This document shows positions 18,614-28,432 of a stretch of 64,000 bases of DNA, piece after piece (position 1 is the stretch's first letter; each line of letters begins with the position of its first letter). The stretch comes from Halotalea alkalilenta DSM 17697 (GTDB lineage: Bacteria > Pseudomonadota > Gammaproteobacteria > Pseudomonadales > Halomonadaceae): the NCBI RefSeq assembly GCF_000621205.1, contig NZ_JHYY01000026.1, positions 1-64,000 of the forward strand, written 5' to 3'. Both the position numbers and the translations under genes were made by a program. Under the pieces are notes generated by a model. It saw nothing but the letters and a program-made list of their open reading frames with translations, did not search any database and was not told where the DNA came from.

Positions 18614-19555
18614 TCAGTGCCTGCGCAGCAGTGTCTGCGGGGCGACGCCGAAGGCCTTGCGGAAGGCGTGGCTGAAGTGTGAGAAATCCGAGAATCCGTG
18701 GTCCAGTGCTACTTGGGAAACGCTGCGCACGTGGCCGTTCTCGATCGCCTCTCGGCTAGCCTGCAGGCGCTCCTGCCAGATTACCGAGACTGGCGTCTTC
18801 TGGTGTCGGGCGAATGCGCGGGTGACGGTGCGGGTGGAGACATGGTGCGCTTGGGCGATGCGCTCGATGGTCAGGTTCGGGTCGCTGAGGTGAAGACGAA
18901 TGTAGTTCATCACCCGGGTGTACAGATCGAGCTCGGCGTTGGTCTTCTTCAGGTCCTGAAGTTCCAGGCTGAGTACCAGCAGGTCGAGCATCGTCTGCGA
19001 GAAGCGCTTGGAAATTTCCGCATTCTGCAGTCCTGGGGGAGTCGCGGAAGCCTGGAGCAGCATCTCACGCAGCGGGACCACGCCGGGGCGGCGGTCGTCC
19101 AGCACCTGGGCGGTGAGTTTCTCGACCCCGGGCAGGCGGAAGCTCAACAGATGCCGGGGAATACGCACCAGGTGGATGTCGGAGCCGCCGAGGCTGAAGC
19201 GGAAGGTTTGCGAGGCGTCGTAGAGCATCAGGCTGCCAGCCGACAGCTTCGCCCTGCGGCCGCCCTGCTCCAGTTCGCCGTAGCCATGCCGGGTGAAGCC
19301 CAGCCAGAGGTCCTCGTCGGGGCCGCTGCGCAGATGCTGGGGCGTGCGCTCCCAATAGTGCAGTGACGCGGACAATGTGCAGATGTCGAGCGAGCCAAGG
19401 CCGCGGACAGCGAGCTGGCCTTCGAAGTCATTGTCGCCCAAGGGCTTGCTTGCGGCAGGAATGCAATGGCGACAGACCACCTCCTTCCAATACTCGAAGC
19501 GGCGGGGGGCAGTGACGGCGCTGGTCGAATACTGAGTGTTGCTCACGGCGGACAC
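18614..19555 (-). CDS. AraC-family regulator of the aldoxime/nitrile cluster
   Basis: The 313-residue protein has an N-terminal AraC-binding-like (ligand) domain up to about 200 and a C-terminal pair of helix-turn-helix motifs ([20 protein letters not shown] and [20 protein letters not shown]). It is divergent from the aldoxime dehydratase gene. Two sets of 21-bp-phased direct repeats upstream of both catabolic transcripts are its likely targets. It probably activates in response to an aldoxime, nitrile or amide. Confidence 0.85.
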   Translation of the reverse strand: MSAVSNTQYSTSAVTAPRRFEYWKEVVCRHCIPAASKPLGDNDFEGQLAVRGLGSLDICTLSASLHYWERTPQHLRSGPDEDLWLGFTRHGYGELEQGGRRAKLSAGSLMLYDASQTFRFSLGGSDIHLVRIPRHLLSFRLPGVEKLTAQVLDDRRPGVVPLREMLLQASATPPGLQNAEISKRFSQTMLDLLVLSLELQDLKKTNAELDLYTRVMNYIRLHLSDPNLTIERIAQAHHVSTRTVTRAFARHQKTPVSVIWQERLQASREAIENGHVRSVSQVALDHGFSDFSHFSHAFRKAFGVAPQTLLRRH

Positions 19556-20200
19556 CTCGCATCGGCGAATCTACGACGACTGTTTGAGAGTCCAGCCTTC
19601 AAGCAATTTACAGGCCATGTCGTCGAAAGCCTCGACGAAGGTAGCCAGGTTCCCACTTGACCCGGTTAAGCCATGAGAGAGCGCTCGACCCAACTCGCAC
19701 CGCCACTTCCTTCCATGAGCCGTATCAGTGCGCGAAGGCGATTTGCCCGTCGGGCCGGATCGATCGACATCCGACATGGACAGCTGTTTCGCTTGTTCGC
19801 GTGACTTTGTGGTGCGTTCGATGGCGTGGAACGCTGATCTTGCGTTGATATAGTGCATGGTTGCGCCGAGCAGCGTAGACGTGATTGCGCCACTGACAAG
19901 TTGTCCCTTTCAGCCAAGTGGCTGTCCTTCTCGACCAAGCGCCGAGGGGCGCGGCTGCCTAATTTCTCTCTCGTCGAGTTTCCCCACTCCGATCGACGAG
20001 GAATGCTCATGCTTGCCCAACAGCGCCGCTGGCTGACCGACCGGCCTCGTTTTACGCGACTGCGCGATTTGGCGCCGAAGGCGTTCGCTCTCTTCTCGTT
20101 TCCATCACCGCCTCGGTGCTCCCCCGTCGAGCCGGGACGAACCTCGCACGTATTACTCCATCCGTAAGCCTGAAACCAAGAACCACAACCAGGAGCTCCT
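19556..20200 (+). other. Regulatory gap between araC-type gene and aldoxime dehydratase
   Basis: The 645-bp gap contains no convincing gene. It holds the operator-promoter at 19903-19965, leaving a leader of about 230 nt before the dehydratase. Short frames here have no family resemblance. Confidence 0.6.
19903..19965 (+). promoter_or_regulatory. AraC-type operator and promoter 1
   Basis: The direct repeats GTCCCTTTCAGCCAAG (19903-19918) and GTCCTTCTCGACCAAG (19924-19939) are 21 bp apart in phase. CTAATTT follows at 19959-19965, exactly 19 nt after the second repeat, as candidate -10. The same layout recurs at 22224-22286. It should drive the aldoxime dehydratase and channel genes. Confidence 0.8.
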
Positions 20201-21256
20201 ATGGAATCCGCCATCGACAAGCACCTCAAATGTCCCCGCACGCTGTCGCGTCGGGTCGACGACGATTACCAGCCGCCTTTTCCGATGTGGGTGGCGCGTG
20301 CGGATGCAAGCCTGCAGCAGGTGGTGATGGCCTACCTAGGCATACAGTTTCGCGAAGAGCAGCGTGAAGCCGCCCTTGAGGCCATGCGCGGCATCGTCGC
20401 CAGCTTCGACCTCGCCGATGGCCCACGCCACCATGATTTGACCCACCATACCGATGCCGAGGGCTACGAGAACTTCATCGTCGTCGGCTACTGGCGTGAC
20501 CCGGCCGCCCACTGCCGCTGGTTGCGTTCGCCAGAGGTGGATGGCTGGTGGTCCTCCGAGGATCGCTTGGGCGAAGGGCTGGGTTACTTCCGCGAGATCA
20601 TCGCCCCTCGTGCCGAGCAGTTCGAGACCCTGTACGGCTTCCGCGACGACTTGCCCGGCGTCGGCGGCGTGATGGACGGAATCAGCGGCGATATCGAGGA
20701 GCACGGCTACTGGGGCTCGATGCGTGACCGCTTGCCGGTCTCCCAGACCGATTGGATGCGACCGTCCGGCGAGCTGCGGGTCGTTTCCGGAGACCCCGCC
20801 AAGGGCGGCCGGGTGCTGGTACAGGGACACGACAACATCGCCCTGATCCGCTCCGGGCAGGACTGGGCCGAGGCGGGAGACGAAGAGCGCGCGCTGTACT
20901 TCGATGAGATGCTGCCGCCGCTTTTGCAGGGGATGGACTTCCTGCGCGACGAGGGGCAGGCGCTGGGCTGCTACAGCAACCGCTTCGTACGCAACATCGA
21001 TCTGGACGGCAACCTGCTCGACATCGCCTATGACATCGGGCACTGGCGCTCGCTCGACAGGCTGGAGCGATGGGCGGAGTCCCACCCAACCCACCTGCGC
21101 ATCTTCACCACTTTCTTCCGAGTGGCGGCTGGCCTGCAGAAGCTGCGGCTCTACCACGAGGTGTCGGTGTCGGACGCCCGCAGCCAGATGTTCGAGTACA
21201 TCGACTGCCACCCGCGGACCGGCATGCTGCGCGACGCGCAACCCATGCAGTCCTGA
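20201..21256 (+). CDS. oxd: Aldoxime dehydratase (haem protein)
   Basis: The 351-residue enzyme matches phenylacetaldoxime/alkylaldoxime dehydratases, which turn R-CH=N-OH into the nitrile with ferrous haem. His298 in SHPTHLRI fits the proximal haem ligand, and His319 in LRLYHEVSV fits the distal catalytic His of OxdRE/OxdA. Length is standard. The start follows AGGAG. It supplies nitrile for the hydratase encoded downstream and is the first gene behind promoter 1. Confidence 0.93.
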   Translation: MESAIDKHLKCPRTLSRRVDDDYQPPFPMWVARADASLQQVVMAYLGIQFREEQREAALEAMRGIVASFDLADGPRHHDLTHHTDAEGYENFIVVGYWRDPAAHCRWLRSPEVDGWWSSEDRLGEGLGYFREIIAPRAEQFETLYGFRDDLPGVGGVMDGISGDIEEHGYWGSMRDRLPVSQTDWMRPSGELRVVSGDPAKGGRVLVQGHDNIALIRSGQDWAEAGDEERALYFDEMLPPLLQGMDFLRDEGQALGCYSNRFVRNIDLDGNLLDIAYDIGHWRSLDRLERWAESHPTHLRIFTTFFRVAAGLQKLRLYHEVSVSDARSQMFEYIDCHPRTGMLRDAQPMQS

Positions 21257-21323
21257 TCCCTCGCCATCGAAACCGCCTGCCGCTCTAGGCGGCACGGCTT
21301 CCCTTTGCCAAGGAACAACAATA

Positions 21324-22190
21324 ATGTTCAAGCCCCGTATCCTGCTGCTCGCCGCTTTGCTGCCCGCTCTGCACGCCCAAGCCGTCGAAGTCGCGCCCGG
21401 TGACTACGAGCAGCTGCCGGTAGGGTCTACCATCGGTCTGATCTATTACCAGCACTCCAGCACCGACGCCCTGTACTCCCAAGGGCGCAAGAGCAGCTCC
21501 GACTTCAACCTGACCTCCAATATCGGCATGCTTCGCCTGCTGCATGTCTACCGGTTGAGCGACAGGGCAACCATCGATCCGCAGTTCCTGGTGCCATTCG
21601 GCCATGTGTCGGGCAACGGCGATGCTTCCGCCATGGGCAGCGCCAGCGGAATTGGCGATCTTATCCTCACTGCGCCGATCAAGTACCGCCTCAACGACGC
21701 CCGGGACATCCTCAGCGCGACCGCTTATCTCTACCTGCCTACCGGTGACTACGATAGGAACGATGCGCTCAACCTTGGTGAGAACCGCTGGAAAGTCGAC
21801 TTCCAGGCCGCCTACATCAAGCACTTCACCGAGAATTGGGCCCTCGACCTGGTCGGTGACGTCATCTGGTACGGCGACAACAAAGATTTCGGTGCCTCAT
21901 CCTCCCGGATGGAGCAGGACGTCTCCTATAGCGCCCAGATTATGGGGCGCTACATGCCGGATCCCACCACCGACTTCGGCATCGGCTTCGGCCACAACTG
22001 GGGTGGGGAGACCCAGGTCGACGGCGTCGATCAGGACAACAGATTGGAGACCACCAATCTCCGCCTCACGGCCAGCAAGTTCGTCACGCCCAAGGACCAG
22101 GTCCAACTGCAGCTGGGGCGGGATCTATCGGTGGACAACGGCGCCAGGGAAGACTTCCGCATGAACCTTCGCTATGTGCGGGTCTTCTGA
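21324..22190 (+). CDS. Outer-membrane channel of the MetA-pathway (phenol) transporter type
   Basis: The 288-residue protein has a signal peptide ending near HAQA and a beta-barrel pattern of alternating strands, matching the MetA-pathway transporter family that admits hydrophobic substrates (FNLTSNIGMLRLLHVY, APIKYRL, YLYLPTGDYDR, NLRYVRVF end). It is 67 nt after the dehydratase and probably lets aldoximes or nitriles cross the outer membrane. The start is ATG after AAGGAAC. Confidence 0.8.
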   Translation: MFKPRILLLAALLPALHAQAVEVAPGDYEQLPVGSTIGLIYYQHSSTDALYSQGRKSSSDFNLTSNIGMLRLLHVYRLSDRATIDPQFLVPFGHVSGNGDASAMGSASGIGDLILTAPIKYRLNDARDILSATAYLYLPTGDYDRNDALNLGENRWKVDFQAAYIKHFTENWALDLVGDVIWYGDNKDFGASSSRMEQDVSYSAQIMGRYMPDPTTDFGIGFGHNWGGETQVDGVDQDNRLETTNLRLTASKFVTPKDQVQLQLGRDLSVDNGAREDFRMNLRYVRVF

Positions 22191-22223
22191 GCCAATCGTC
22201 GCACGGCATGCGTTCGGCGGGCT

Positions 22224-22286
22224 GTCCTTCTCGACCAAACGGCTGTCCTTCTGAGCCAAGCGCCAATGAGTCGCTCGATCTAATTT
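22224..22286 (+). promoter_or_regulatory. AraC-type operator and promoter 2
   Basis: The direct repeats GTCCTTCTCGACCAAA (22224-22239) and GTCCTTCTGAGCCAAG (22245-22260) are 21 bp apart. CTAATTT lies at 22280-22286, again exactly 19 nt after the second repeat. It should drive the amidase-nitrile hydratase genes. Confidence 0.8.
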
Positions 22287-22407
22287 GGATCCGGTAGCGC
22301 CGGATTCCATGCCCCGAGCGAAGCGTCCGCGCCTTGCATTCGTACAACACATTTTCCTTAGTGGCCGGCTGCGCTGGCCCGACCTGGAGCAGGAACAGGA
22401 AACTCCC

Positions 22408-23922
22408 ATGGCTATCGTTCGTCCCAATCTCGATCAACTCCAAGACCTTGCCAGCCGCCTGCATATGCGGCTGACACCGGAGCAGGCCAGTGAATACCTG
22501 GCCCTGATGCAGTCAAGCTTCGATGCCTACGACCTGGTCGACGAGCTGCCCGACGAAGTTCCCGAAGTTCGCTACCCTCGCTCCGCTGGCTACCGACCCA
22601 GCGGCGATGAGAATCCCTATAACGCCTGGTACTACAAGAGCGAAGTACGGGGCAGTGCCGAAGGAAAGCTGGCCGGGCGTACCGTCGCGCTCAAGGACAA
22701 TGTGGCTTTGGCCGGGGTGCCGATGATGAACGGCGCCTCCACCCTGGAAGGCTTCGTGCCGTCCTTCGACGCTACCGTGGTCACCCGCCTGCTGGATGCC
22801 GGAGCGACGATCCTCGGCAAGGCCACCTGCGAGCACTTCTGCCTTTCCGGTGGCAGCCATACCTCCGATCCTGAGCCCGTGCACAATCCGCGCCGCCACG
22901 GCTATGCCGCGGGTGGTTCCTCCTCCGGCAGCGCTGCCCTGGTGGCCGCCGGGGCGGTGGACATGGCCATCGGTGGTGACCAGGGCGGCTCCATCCGTAT
23001 TCCCTCGGCGTTCTGCGGGACCTACGGCATGAAGCCGACGCATGGCCTGGTGCCGTACACCGGCCTCATGCCGATCGAGGCGACCATCGATCACGCAGGA
23101 CCGATCACCGCCAACGTGCGCGACAATGCTTTGATGCTGGAGGTGCTGGCCGGTGCCGATGGCCTCGACCCGCGCCAGTATGCGCCGCCGGTCGATGCCT
23201 ATTCCGAGGCGCTGGGACGGGGCGTGGATGGTCTGAAAATCGGCATCCTGAGCGAAGGCTTCCATTTGTCCAACCTGGATCCCCGCGTGGCCGACAAGGT
23301 GCGTGAGGGCATCGCCCGCCTGGAACGGCTGGGTGCCGTGGTAAGCGAAGTGTCGGTGCCCGAGCACGGCTTGGCGGGATCGCTCTGGCACCCGATCGGC
23401 TGCGAGGGCCTGACGGTCCAGATGATGCATGGCAATGGCATGGGCTTTAACTGGAAGGGACTCTACGACGTCGGGCTGCTGGACAAGCACGTCGGCTGGC
23501 GCAACAGCGCCGATGCGCTCTCTGCATCGCTCAAGCTGTGCATGTTGGTTGGCCAGTATGGCCTCGAACGCTACAACGGTCGCTACTACGCCAAGGCCCA
23601 GAATCTGACGCGCAGGGCGCGTGCCGGCTACGACCAGGCGCTGGACCGCTATGACCTGCTGGTGATGCCCACCGTGCCGATCACCGCGCAGCCGCTGCCG
23701 GCGCCCGGCTGCCCGGTGACCGAAGACGTGGCCCGGGCGCTGGAGATGATCGGCAACACTACGCCCCTGGACGTCACCGGCCACCCAGCCATGTCGATCC
23801 CCTGCGGCCAGGTGGATGGTCTGCCGGTGGGGCTGATGCTGGTGGGTCGGCACTTCGCCGAAGGTACGATCTACCAAGCGGCCGCCGCATTCGAGTCGAC
23901 TGGCGATTGGCAGACGTTCTAA
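22408..23922 (+). CDS. Amidase of the nitrile hydratase pathway
   Basis: The 504-residue amidase-signature enzyme hydrolyses the amide made by nitrile hydratase. Lys96 (VALKDNV), cis-Ser171 (GGSSSGS) and nucleophile Ser195 ([11 protein letters not shown]) occupy the same numbers as in Rhodococcus nitrile-linked amidases. The N-terminal helical extension typical of that subgroup is present. The ATG at 22408 is used because earlier in-frame sequence is leader. It is followed by the hydratase genes, as in actinobacterial and pseudomonad clusters. Confidence 0.94.
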   Translation: MAIVRPNLDQLQDLASRLHMRLTPEQASEYLALMQSSFDAYDLVDELPDEVPEVRYPRSAGYRPSGDENPYNAWYYKSEVRGSAEGKLAGRTVALKDNVALAGVPMMNGASTLEGFVPSFDATVVTRLLDAGATILGKATCEHFCLSGGSHTSDPEPVHNPRRHGYAAGGSSSGSAALVAAGAVDMAIGGDQGGSIRIPSAFCGTYGMKPTHGLVPYTGLMPIEATIDHAGPITANVRDNALMLEVLAGADGLDPRQYAPPVDAYSEALGRGVDGLKIGILSEGFHLSNLDPRVADKVREGIARLERLGAVVSEVSVPEHGLAGSLWHPIGCEGLTVQMMHGNGMGFNWKGLYDVGLLDKHVGWRNSADALSASLKLCMLVGQYGLERYNGRYYAKAQNLTRRARAGYDQALDRYDLLVMPTVPITAQPLPAPGCPVTEDVARALEMIGNTTPLDVTGHPAMSIPCGQVDGLPVGLMLVGRHFAEGTIYQAAAAFESTGDWQTF

Positions 23923-23975
23923 GGCGATCCCCCTAGCTATCTACCAGCCAATTTCAGCTCAGCGAGGCACCTGAC

Positions 23976-24596
23976 ATGAACCATGAGCACGACCATGACC
24001 ATACCGAGCCGCCGGAAGAGATCGAGCTGCGCGTAAAGGCGTTGGAATCTCTGCTGCTCGAGAAGGGGCTGGTCGATCCTGCCGCTCTCGAGGCATTGAT
24101 CGATACCTACGAACACAAGATCGGCCCGCGCAACGGTGCGCGGGTGGTCGCCAAGGCCTGGGCCGATCCGCTTTACAAGCGCCGGCTGCTGGAGAATGCC
24201 ACCGCGGCCATCGCCGAACTGGGCGTTTCCGGCGTTCAGGGGGAGGACATGCTGGTGGTGGAGAACACCGCCGATATCCACAACGTGACAGTCTGCACGC
24301 TGTGCTCCTGCTACCCCTGGCCAACCCTCGGATTGCCACCGATCTGGTACAAGTCGGCACCTTATCGCTCGCGCATCGTGATCGATCCGCGCGGCGTGCT
24401 GGCCGAATTCGGCCTGACCATCGCCGCGGACAAGGAGGTCCGCGTCTGGGACAGCAGCGCCGAGCTGCGCTATCTGGTGCTACCCGAAAGACCTGCGGGA
24501 ACCGATGGCTGGAGCGAGGAGCAGCTGGCCGAGCTGGTCACGCGGGACTCGATGATCGGCACGGGGCTGCCTAAGTCTCCGGATGATGCGCCATAG
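23976..24596 (+). CDS. nthA: Nitrile hydratase alpha subunit, cobalt type
   Basis: The 206-residue subunit carries the metal claw CTLCSC (Cys107, Cys110, Ser111, Cys112). Thr after the first Cys marks the cobalt type; iron enzymes have Ser. Two of the cysteines become oxidised to sulfinate and sulfenate in the active enzyme. A His/Asp-rich start (MNHEHDHDH) may help bind cobalt. It pairs with the beta subunit 22 nt downstream. Confidence 0.96.
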   Translation: MNHEHDHDHTEPPEEIELRVKALESLLLEKGLVDPAALEALIDTYEHKIGPRNGARVVAKAWADPLYKRRLLENATAAIAELGVSGVQGEDMLVVENTADIHNVTVCTLCSCYPWPTLGLPPIWYKSAPYRSRIVIDPRGVLAEFGLTIAADKEVRVWDSSAELRYLVLPERPAGTDGWSEEQLAELVTRDSMIGTGLPKSPDDAP

Positions 24597-24617
24597 CCAG
24601 CTGACGAGGAGAGACAT

Positions 24618-25271
24618 ATGAACGGGATACACGATTTAGGTGGTATGCATGGGCACGGACCGGTTCTTGCGGAAGTCGATGAGCCGTACTTCCATCATGA
24701 ATGGGAGCGTAGGGCGTTCTCGCTGTTCCCCGCTCTCTTCGTCGGCGGACACTTCAATGTGGATGAGTTCCGCCATGCCATGGAGCGCATGGAGCCCGCC
24801 CATTACCTGCAGGCCAGCTACTACGAGCATTGGATTCACTCGTTCGAGACCATGCTGCTCGAAAAGGGAGTGATTTCCGCCGCCGAGCTCCAGGGCACGG
24901 CCGAACCGACTCGCAACCCGGTCGCGGCGCCCGTGTTGACCCTGGACATGGTGCCGCTGGTCGTCCAGACCGGGGCGTCCGCCCGCGTCGACCACGCAGT
25001 GGCCGCTCGCTTCGCAGTGGGTGATCAGATACGCGCGAAGAACTTCAATCCGACCACGCACACTCGGTTGCCGCGCTATGTCCGTGGCAAGGTCGGTAGG
25101 ATCGAAGCCGATCACGGGGTCTTCGCTACGCCGGATACCATGGCGCACGGGCAGGGAGAGCAGCCCCAGCACGTTTACAGCGTAAGCTTCACCGCCCTGG
25201 AGCTATGGGGCGAGGCACGTGCGGACAAGGTGTACATCGACCTGTGGGATAGCTATCTGGAGGAAGCATGA
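24618..25271 (+). CDS. nthB: Nitrile hydratase beta subunit
   Basis: The 217-residue subunit starts MNGIHDLGGMHGHGPV, the family signature, and has the helical N-domain and the SH3-like C-domain (FAVGDQIRAKNFNPTTHTRLPRYVRGKVG, then VYSVSFTALELWGE). It completes the alpha-beta hydratase and contributes the arginines that contact the oxidised cysteines. Its stop overlaps the activator start. Confidence 0.96.
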   Translation: MNGIHDLGGMHGHGPVLAEVDEPYFHHEWERRAFSLFPALFVGGHFNVDEFRHAMERMEPAHYLQASYYEHWIHSFETMLLEKGVISAAELQGTAEPTRNPVAAPVLTLDMVPLVVQTGASARVDHAVAARFAVGDQIRAKNFNPTTHTRLPRYVRGKVGRIEADHGVFATPDTMAHGQGEQPQHVYSVSFTALELWGEARADKVYIDLWDSYLEEA

Positions 25272-25702
25272 GCGGGATGACCCGAAACGATTGCGAAGCC
25301 ATTGGACTGCCTAAGGACGATGAGGGCCCGGTATTCGACAAGCCATGGCAGGCCCAGGCTTTCTCGATGATGGTTCACCTGTACCAGTCGGGCCTGTTCG
25401 CCTGGCGGGACTGGGTCCAAGTGTTCAGCGAAGAGATCAAGGCATCTCCAGCGCTGCCGGGAGAAAGCGCCAATGACACTTACTACCGCCAATGGACGGC
25501 GGCGATGGAAAAAATGGTCGCCTCCTTGGGTTTGACCGGTGCGGACGATATCTCGCATCGGGCTTCGCAGTGGCGACAGGCTTATCTGAACACGCCACAT
25601 GGACACCCGGTGGCGCTGGCCCATGCGAGCTGCCCGCCGATGCACCATGGGCATGCGCCGCATCGTTCACCGGTGGCCGTCAGTCCGGCAATCGGTGGTT
25701 GA
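25268..25702 (+). CDS. Nitrile hydratase activator (cobalt type, beta-like)
   Basis: The 144-residue protein resembles the N-domain of the beta subunit (GPVFDKPWQAQAFSMMVHLYQSGLFAWRDWVQVFSEEI), as in P14K/NhlE activators that load cobalt by subunit swapping. The histidine-rich C-terminus (PMHHGHAPHRS) is a likely metal-binding tail. It overlaps nthB by 4 nt (ATGA), so its supply is coupled to the subunit. Confidence 0.88.
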   Translation: MSGMTRNDCEAIGLPKDDEGPVFDKPWQAQAFSMMVHLYQSGLFAWRDWVQVFSEEIKASPALPGESANDTYYRQWTAAMEKMVASLGLTGADDISHRASQWRQAYLNTPHGHPVALAHASCPPMHHGHAPHRSPVAVSPAIGG

Positions 25703-25805
25703 ACCCGAAACGGCCCTCCGTTCAGCCGCTCTGCGCGTGATGCGCTGATCGCTGGTGCCCATAAGCCTCAATTCGACGCTGTCGCAGACGGCAAAGGAGA
25801 TCACC

Positions 25806-26483
25806 ATGCATATCGAGCCCGGTCTGGTGGATGCCGGCAAAATCTGGCTGAGCCATGCCACGGTGGCAGGCACTGGCGCCTATACCCTCATGCTTGCGCG
25901 GGAGGCGATGCGCGAGCGCAGTTTGCCTTCGCTCGTCGCGCGGACCTTGGCAACGACCGCCCTGGTCTTTGGCTTCTTCGAGATATTGCCGCATCATCCC
26001 GTCGGCGTCTCCGAGGTGCATTTCATCCTCGGGTCGACGCTGTTCTTGCTCTTCGGGGCGGCGCCGGCCGCAATCGGCCTGGCGCTTGGGCTGCTGATCC
26101 AGGGCGTATTCTTCGCGCCTTTCGATCTACCACAGTACGGGATGAACGTCACCACGCTGCTGGTGCCTCTATTCGCAGTGTCCGCCCTGGCGCGCCGCAT
26201 CATCCGTCCGAACACCGCCTATGTCGACCTGACGTATCGCCAGGCGCTAGCGCTTTCGACGACCTATCAGGCCGGTATCGTCTCTTGGGTCGCTTTCTGG
26301 GCGTTCTATGGCCAGGGTTTCACCGTCGAGAGCTCGATGTCGATCCTGACCTTCGGTGGCGCCTACATGTTGGTCATCGCCGTCGAGCCCCTGGTAGACC
26401 TTGCGGTCCTCGCTATCGCGAAGAGAGCGAACCGTTTGCGGGGGAATGCATTGGTCGAGCGGCGGCTGTACGACGCGGCGTGA
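25806..26483 (+). CDS. CbiM-like cobalt permease
   Basis: The 225-residue integral membrane protein starts MHIEPGLVDAGKIWLSHA. The MHIxPG start with an N-terminal metal-binding His is diagnostic of the CbiM/NikM substrate-capture subunit. About six membrane helices follow. No CbiN, CbiQ or CbiO gene is present here, so it either works alone or uses parts encoded elsewhere. Its place after the activator suggests it brings in cobalt for nitrile hydratase. An AAAGGAG site precedes the start. Confidence 0.8.
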   Translation: MHIEPGLVDAGKIWLSHATVAGTGAYTLMLAREAMRERSLPSLVARTLATTALVFGFFEILPHHPVGVSEVHFILGSTLFLLFGAAPAAIGLALGLLIQGVFFAPFDLPQYGMNVTTLLVPLFAVSALARRIIRPNTAYVDLTYRQALALSTTYQAGIVSWVAFWAFYGQGFTVESSMSILTFGGAYMLVIAVEPLVDLAVLAIAKRANRLRGNALVERRLYDAA

Positions 26484-26553
26484 GCCATCCAACGGCAGAT
26501 CGTCGCCGTAGTCATGAAGCCTGGCCTTGAACTGGTCCAGGAACTCGGGCCTA

Positions 26554-26596
26554 GGCCCCGGGGGACGTCGCGTAGCCTCGCATGTCTCCCGGGGCC
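26554..26596. terminator. Hairpin between convergent genes
   Basis: A 12-bp stem (ggccccggggga / tctcccggggcc, one mismatch) with a 19-nt loop lies between the cobalt permease and the acyltransferase gene. It probably ends transcription from both sides, though there is no T run. Confidence 0.5.
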
Positions 26597-26698
26597 ATCT
26601 CGATGCAGGGGAGGGAGTGCAGCTTCGGGCAATGTGCCAAGGGGTAGGGCATTCCGCCGTCCTTACCATCCCCGCCAGTACTGCGACGTATTTCCGCC

Positions 26699-27769
26699 TT
26701 ACGCCAGCGCCTGGGGGGATCGGCGTTTTACCCAGGGAGAGAAGAGGCGGGTCATGGGGCGTTCCAACCATAGGTAGGTCAGGCAGCCGCAGGCGGTCGC
26801 GCTCGCCCCTAGTATGCCAATGGTAAAGAACATGCTGGCCAAGCCGTTCACGGTGAGACCTAGCTTTTGCAGGATCACGGCGAAGGCACCAATCAACAGC
26901 ATGTGGCAGAGGTAGATGGAATAGGAGGCGTTGCCCAGGTGGATGAGCAGCCTAGGGTATGCAACGCGCTCGCCACGATCGAGCGAGAGGATCGAGTAGA
27001 AGACCGCGAAGGTGAGCGGGTAGAGCAGTGGTTTGATGTCGTACTGAAAGGCTATCACGTAGGCTGTCGCGGCCAGGATCGCGCATATCGATTGATTGAT
27101 CGCTGGGACGGGAAGATGGAATCCGCATCGGTTGGCGACGCCGTAGAGCATGCCGATAGTGAAGCAGAGGATGATGTCCCAGGTATAGAACTCGAGCAGC
27201 AAGCCGCCTTCCGTCGACCAGCCCAGTATGACCAGTCCGATGGTGCTGGCGACGACGAACAATATCCCTACTTTTCGGCTGAATATCAGTGATAGCGAGA
27301 ACAGTAGATAAAACATCATTTCCAGGCAAAGTGTCCAGCCCACCGAAAGTATGGGGGTGGGGAAGTCGAGCTGATCGACCTTGACCATTGGAACGAAGAA
27401 AAAGGATGCTATCGCGCTGAGCCAGGTGAACTTCATCGAGCTGTAGGCGGATGGATAGATGATGAATGAAGCAATGGCGAGAAGGGTGAAGAAATAATAC
27501 ATCGGCAAGATTCTAACGCATCGCTTGAGCAGGAAATAGGTGGTTTTTCCTGCAGAGAAGTCGTTCCAATGAACGTAGATCATCAGATAGCCGCTGATCA
27601 TGAAGAAGATTTCCACGCCCAGCCGGCCGGTCGCGCCGCCGATATCGATGAACGGGAAATCCGAGGCGACGAGTTTCAGCGCAAACTGATTGGCATGGCT
27701 ATAGACTACCAGCAGACAGGCAACGCAGCGAAGAATAGTGATCGACTCTAGGTCGGTGGTTCTGGCCAT
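26699..27769 (-). CDS. Acyltransferase 3 family membrane protein
   Basis: The 356-residue protein has about ten membrane helices and the family N-terminus ILRCVACLLVVYSHANQF with the catalytic-type His. The family moves acetyl or other acyl groups onto sugars of lipopolysaccharide, exopolysaccharide or oligosaccharides. No glycan-synthesis gene is adjacent, so the acceptor is unknown. The ATG at 27769 is preferred because the protein starts at MARTTDLESI as in relatives. Confidence 0.85.
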   Translation of the reverse strand: MARTTDLESITILRCVACLLVVYSHANQFALKLVASDFPFIDIGGATGRLGVEIFFMISGYLMIYVHWNDFSAGKTTYFLLKRCVRILPMYYFFTLLAIASFIIYPSAYSSMKFTWLSAIASFFFVPMVKVDQLDFPTPILSVGWTLCLEMMFYLLFSLSLIFSRKVGILFVVASTIGLVILGWSTEGGLLLEFYTWDIILCFTIGMLYGVANRCGFHLPVPAINQSICAILAATAYVIAFQYDIKPLLYPLTFAVFYSILSLDRGERVAYPRLLIHLGNASYSIYLCHMLLIGAFAVILQKLGLTVNGLASMFFTIGILGASATACGCLTYLWLERPMTRLFSPWVKRRSPQALA

Positions 27770-28432
27770 GCGCCTGGTTCCTCGTATGTCGGTGCGCTGA
27801 AAGCGACGATCTCGACGTCCATTGCGCATTCTCTGCGACGTTCTGAGCACATACGAGATGAAGGTTGAACAAAGAAACGGTTTGATGATGAAAAGAAACG
27901 ATCAAAGTGCGTGAAGATTATCGGGGAGCGTTCGATGGGTTTCCTCGCCACGATGGTGGGATGTCGCTTCATTCGCTGGTCTTTATCTGTATCGCCGGCA
28001 ATCCGATGAGAGAATCAATCTGCAGGTATTGCTCATTTCCAGCGCCAGTGCGCTCTATATAATGAACGCAGTGATAATCACCTCCTGGAATATTGGTCGG
28101 TTCAGGATATTCTTCATGAACTCGATCATGATGAGCATCAGAGCAACCTATGCAGTCTGACCACGCTGTGTCGATAATCTTCGATCGCTCGATGTACTAC
28201 TGGTCTAAGCGGTGTGGTTCGTGGAGAGCCATGCTTGTCGGCATGGTCCTGTCCCAGCCGTATGAGAGGTGAGGGCGCGCGGCCAGGCGTTACCCGCTGC
28301 ATTTGGAGAGATGCATACAAGGGGTTCGTTGTATGGGAGGCATGAGCGATAATCGATGGGCTCGCCCTATTGGTTCGCACCTTCGCAGCGACCCTGAGCA
28401 TGCAACCGGGATCATGAAAAAGGGATCATCTT
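27770..28432. other. Long gap upstream of glucose dehydrogenase
   Basis: No gene is convincing in these 663 bp. The base composition is more AT-rich than the neighbours near 27840-28140. A short hairpin (gccatgc ttgtc ggcatggt) lies near 28227-28250. It must hold the promoters of the divergent acyltransferase and dehydrogenase genes. Confidence 0.5.

Noticed and set aside
22513..23877. A 454-codon minus-strand frame opposite the amidase
   Set aside because: Antisense shadow of a well-supported amidase; no family features.
28255..28300. Group II intron domain V
   Set aside because: A short piece resembles AGCCGTATGAG of domain V, but the closing strand with the GNRA loop is missing and no reverse transcriptase is nearby.
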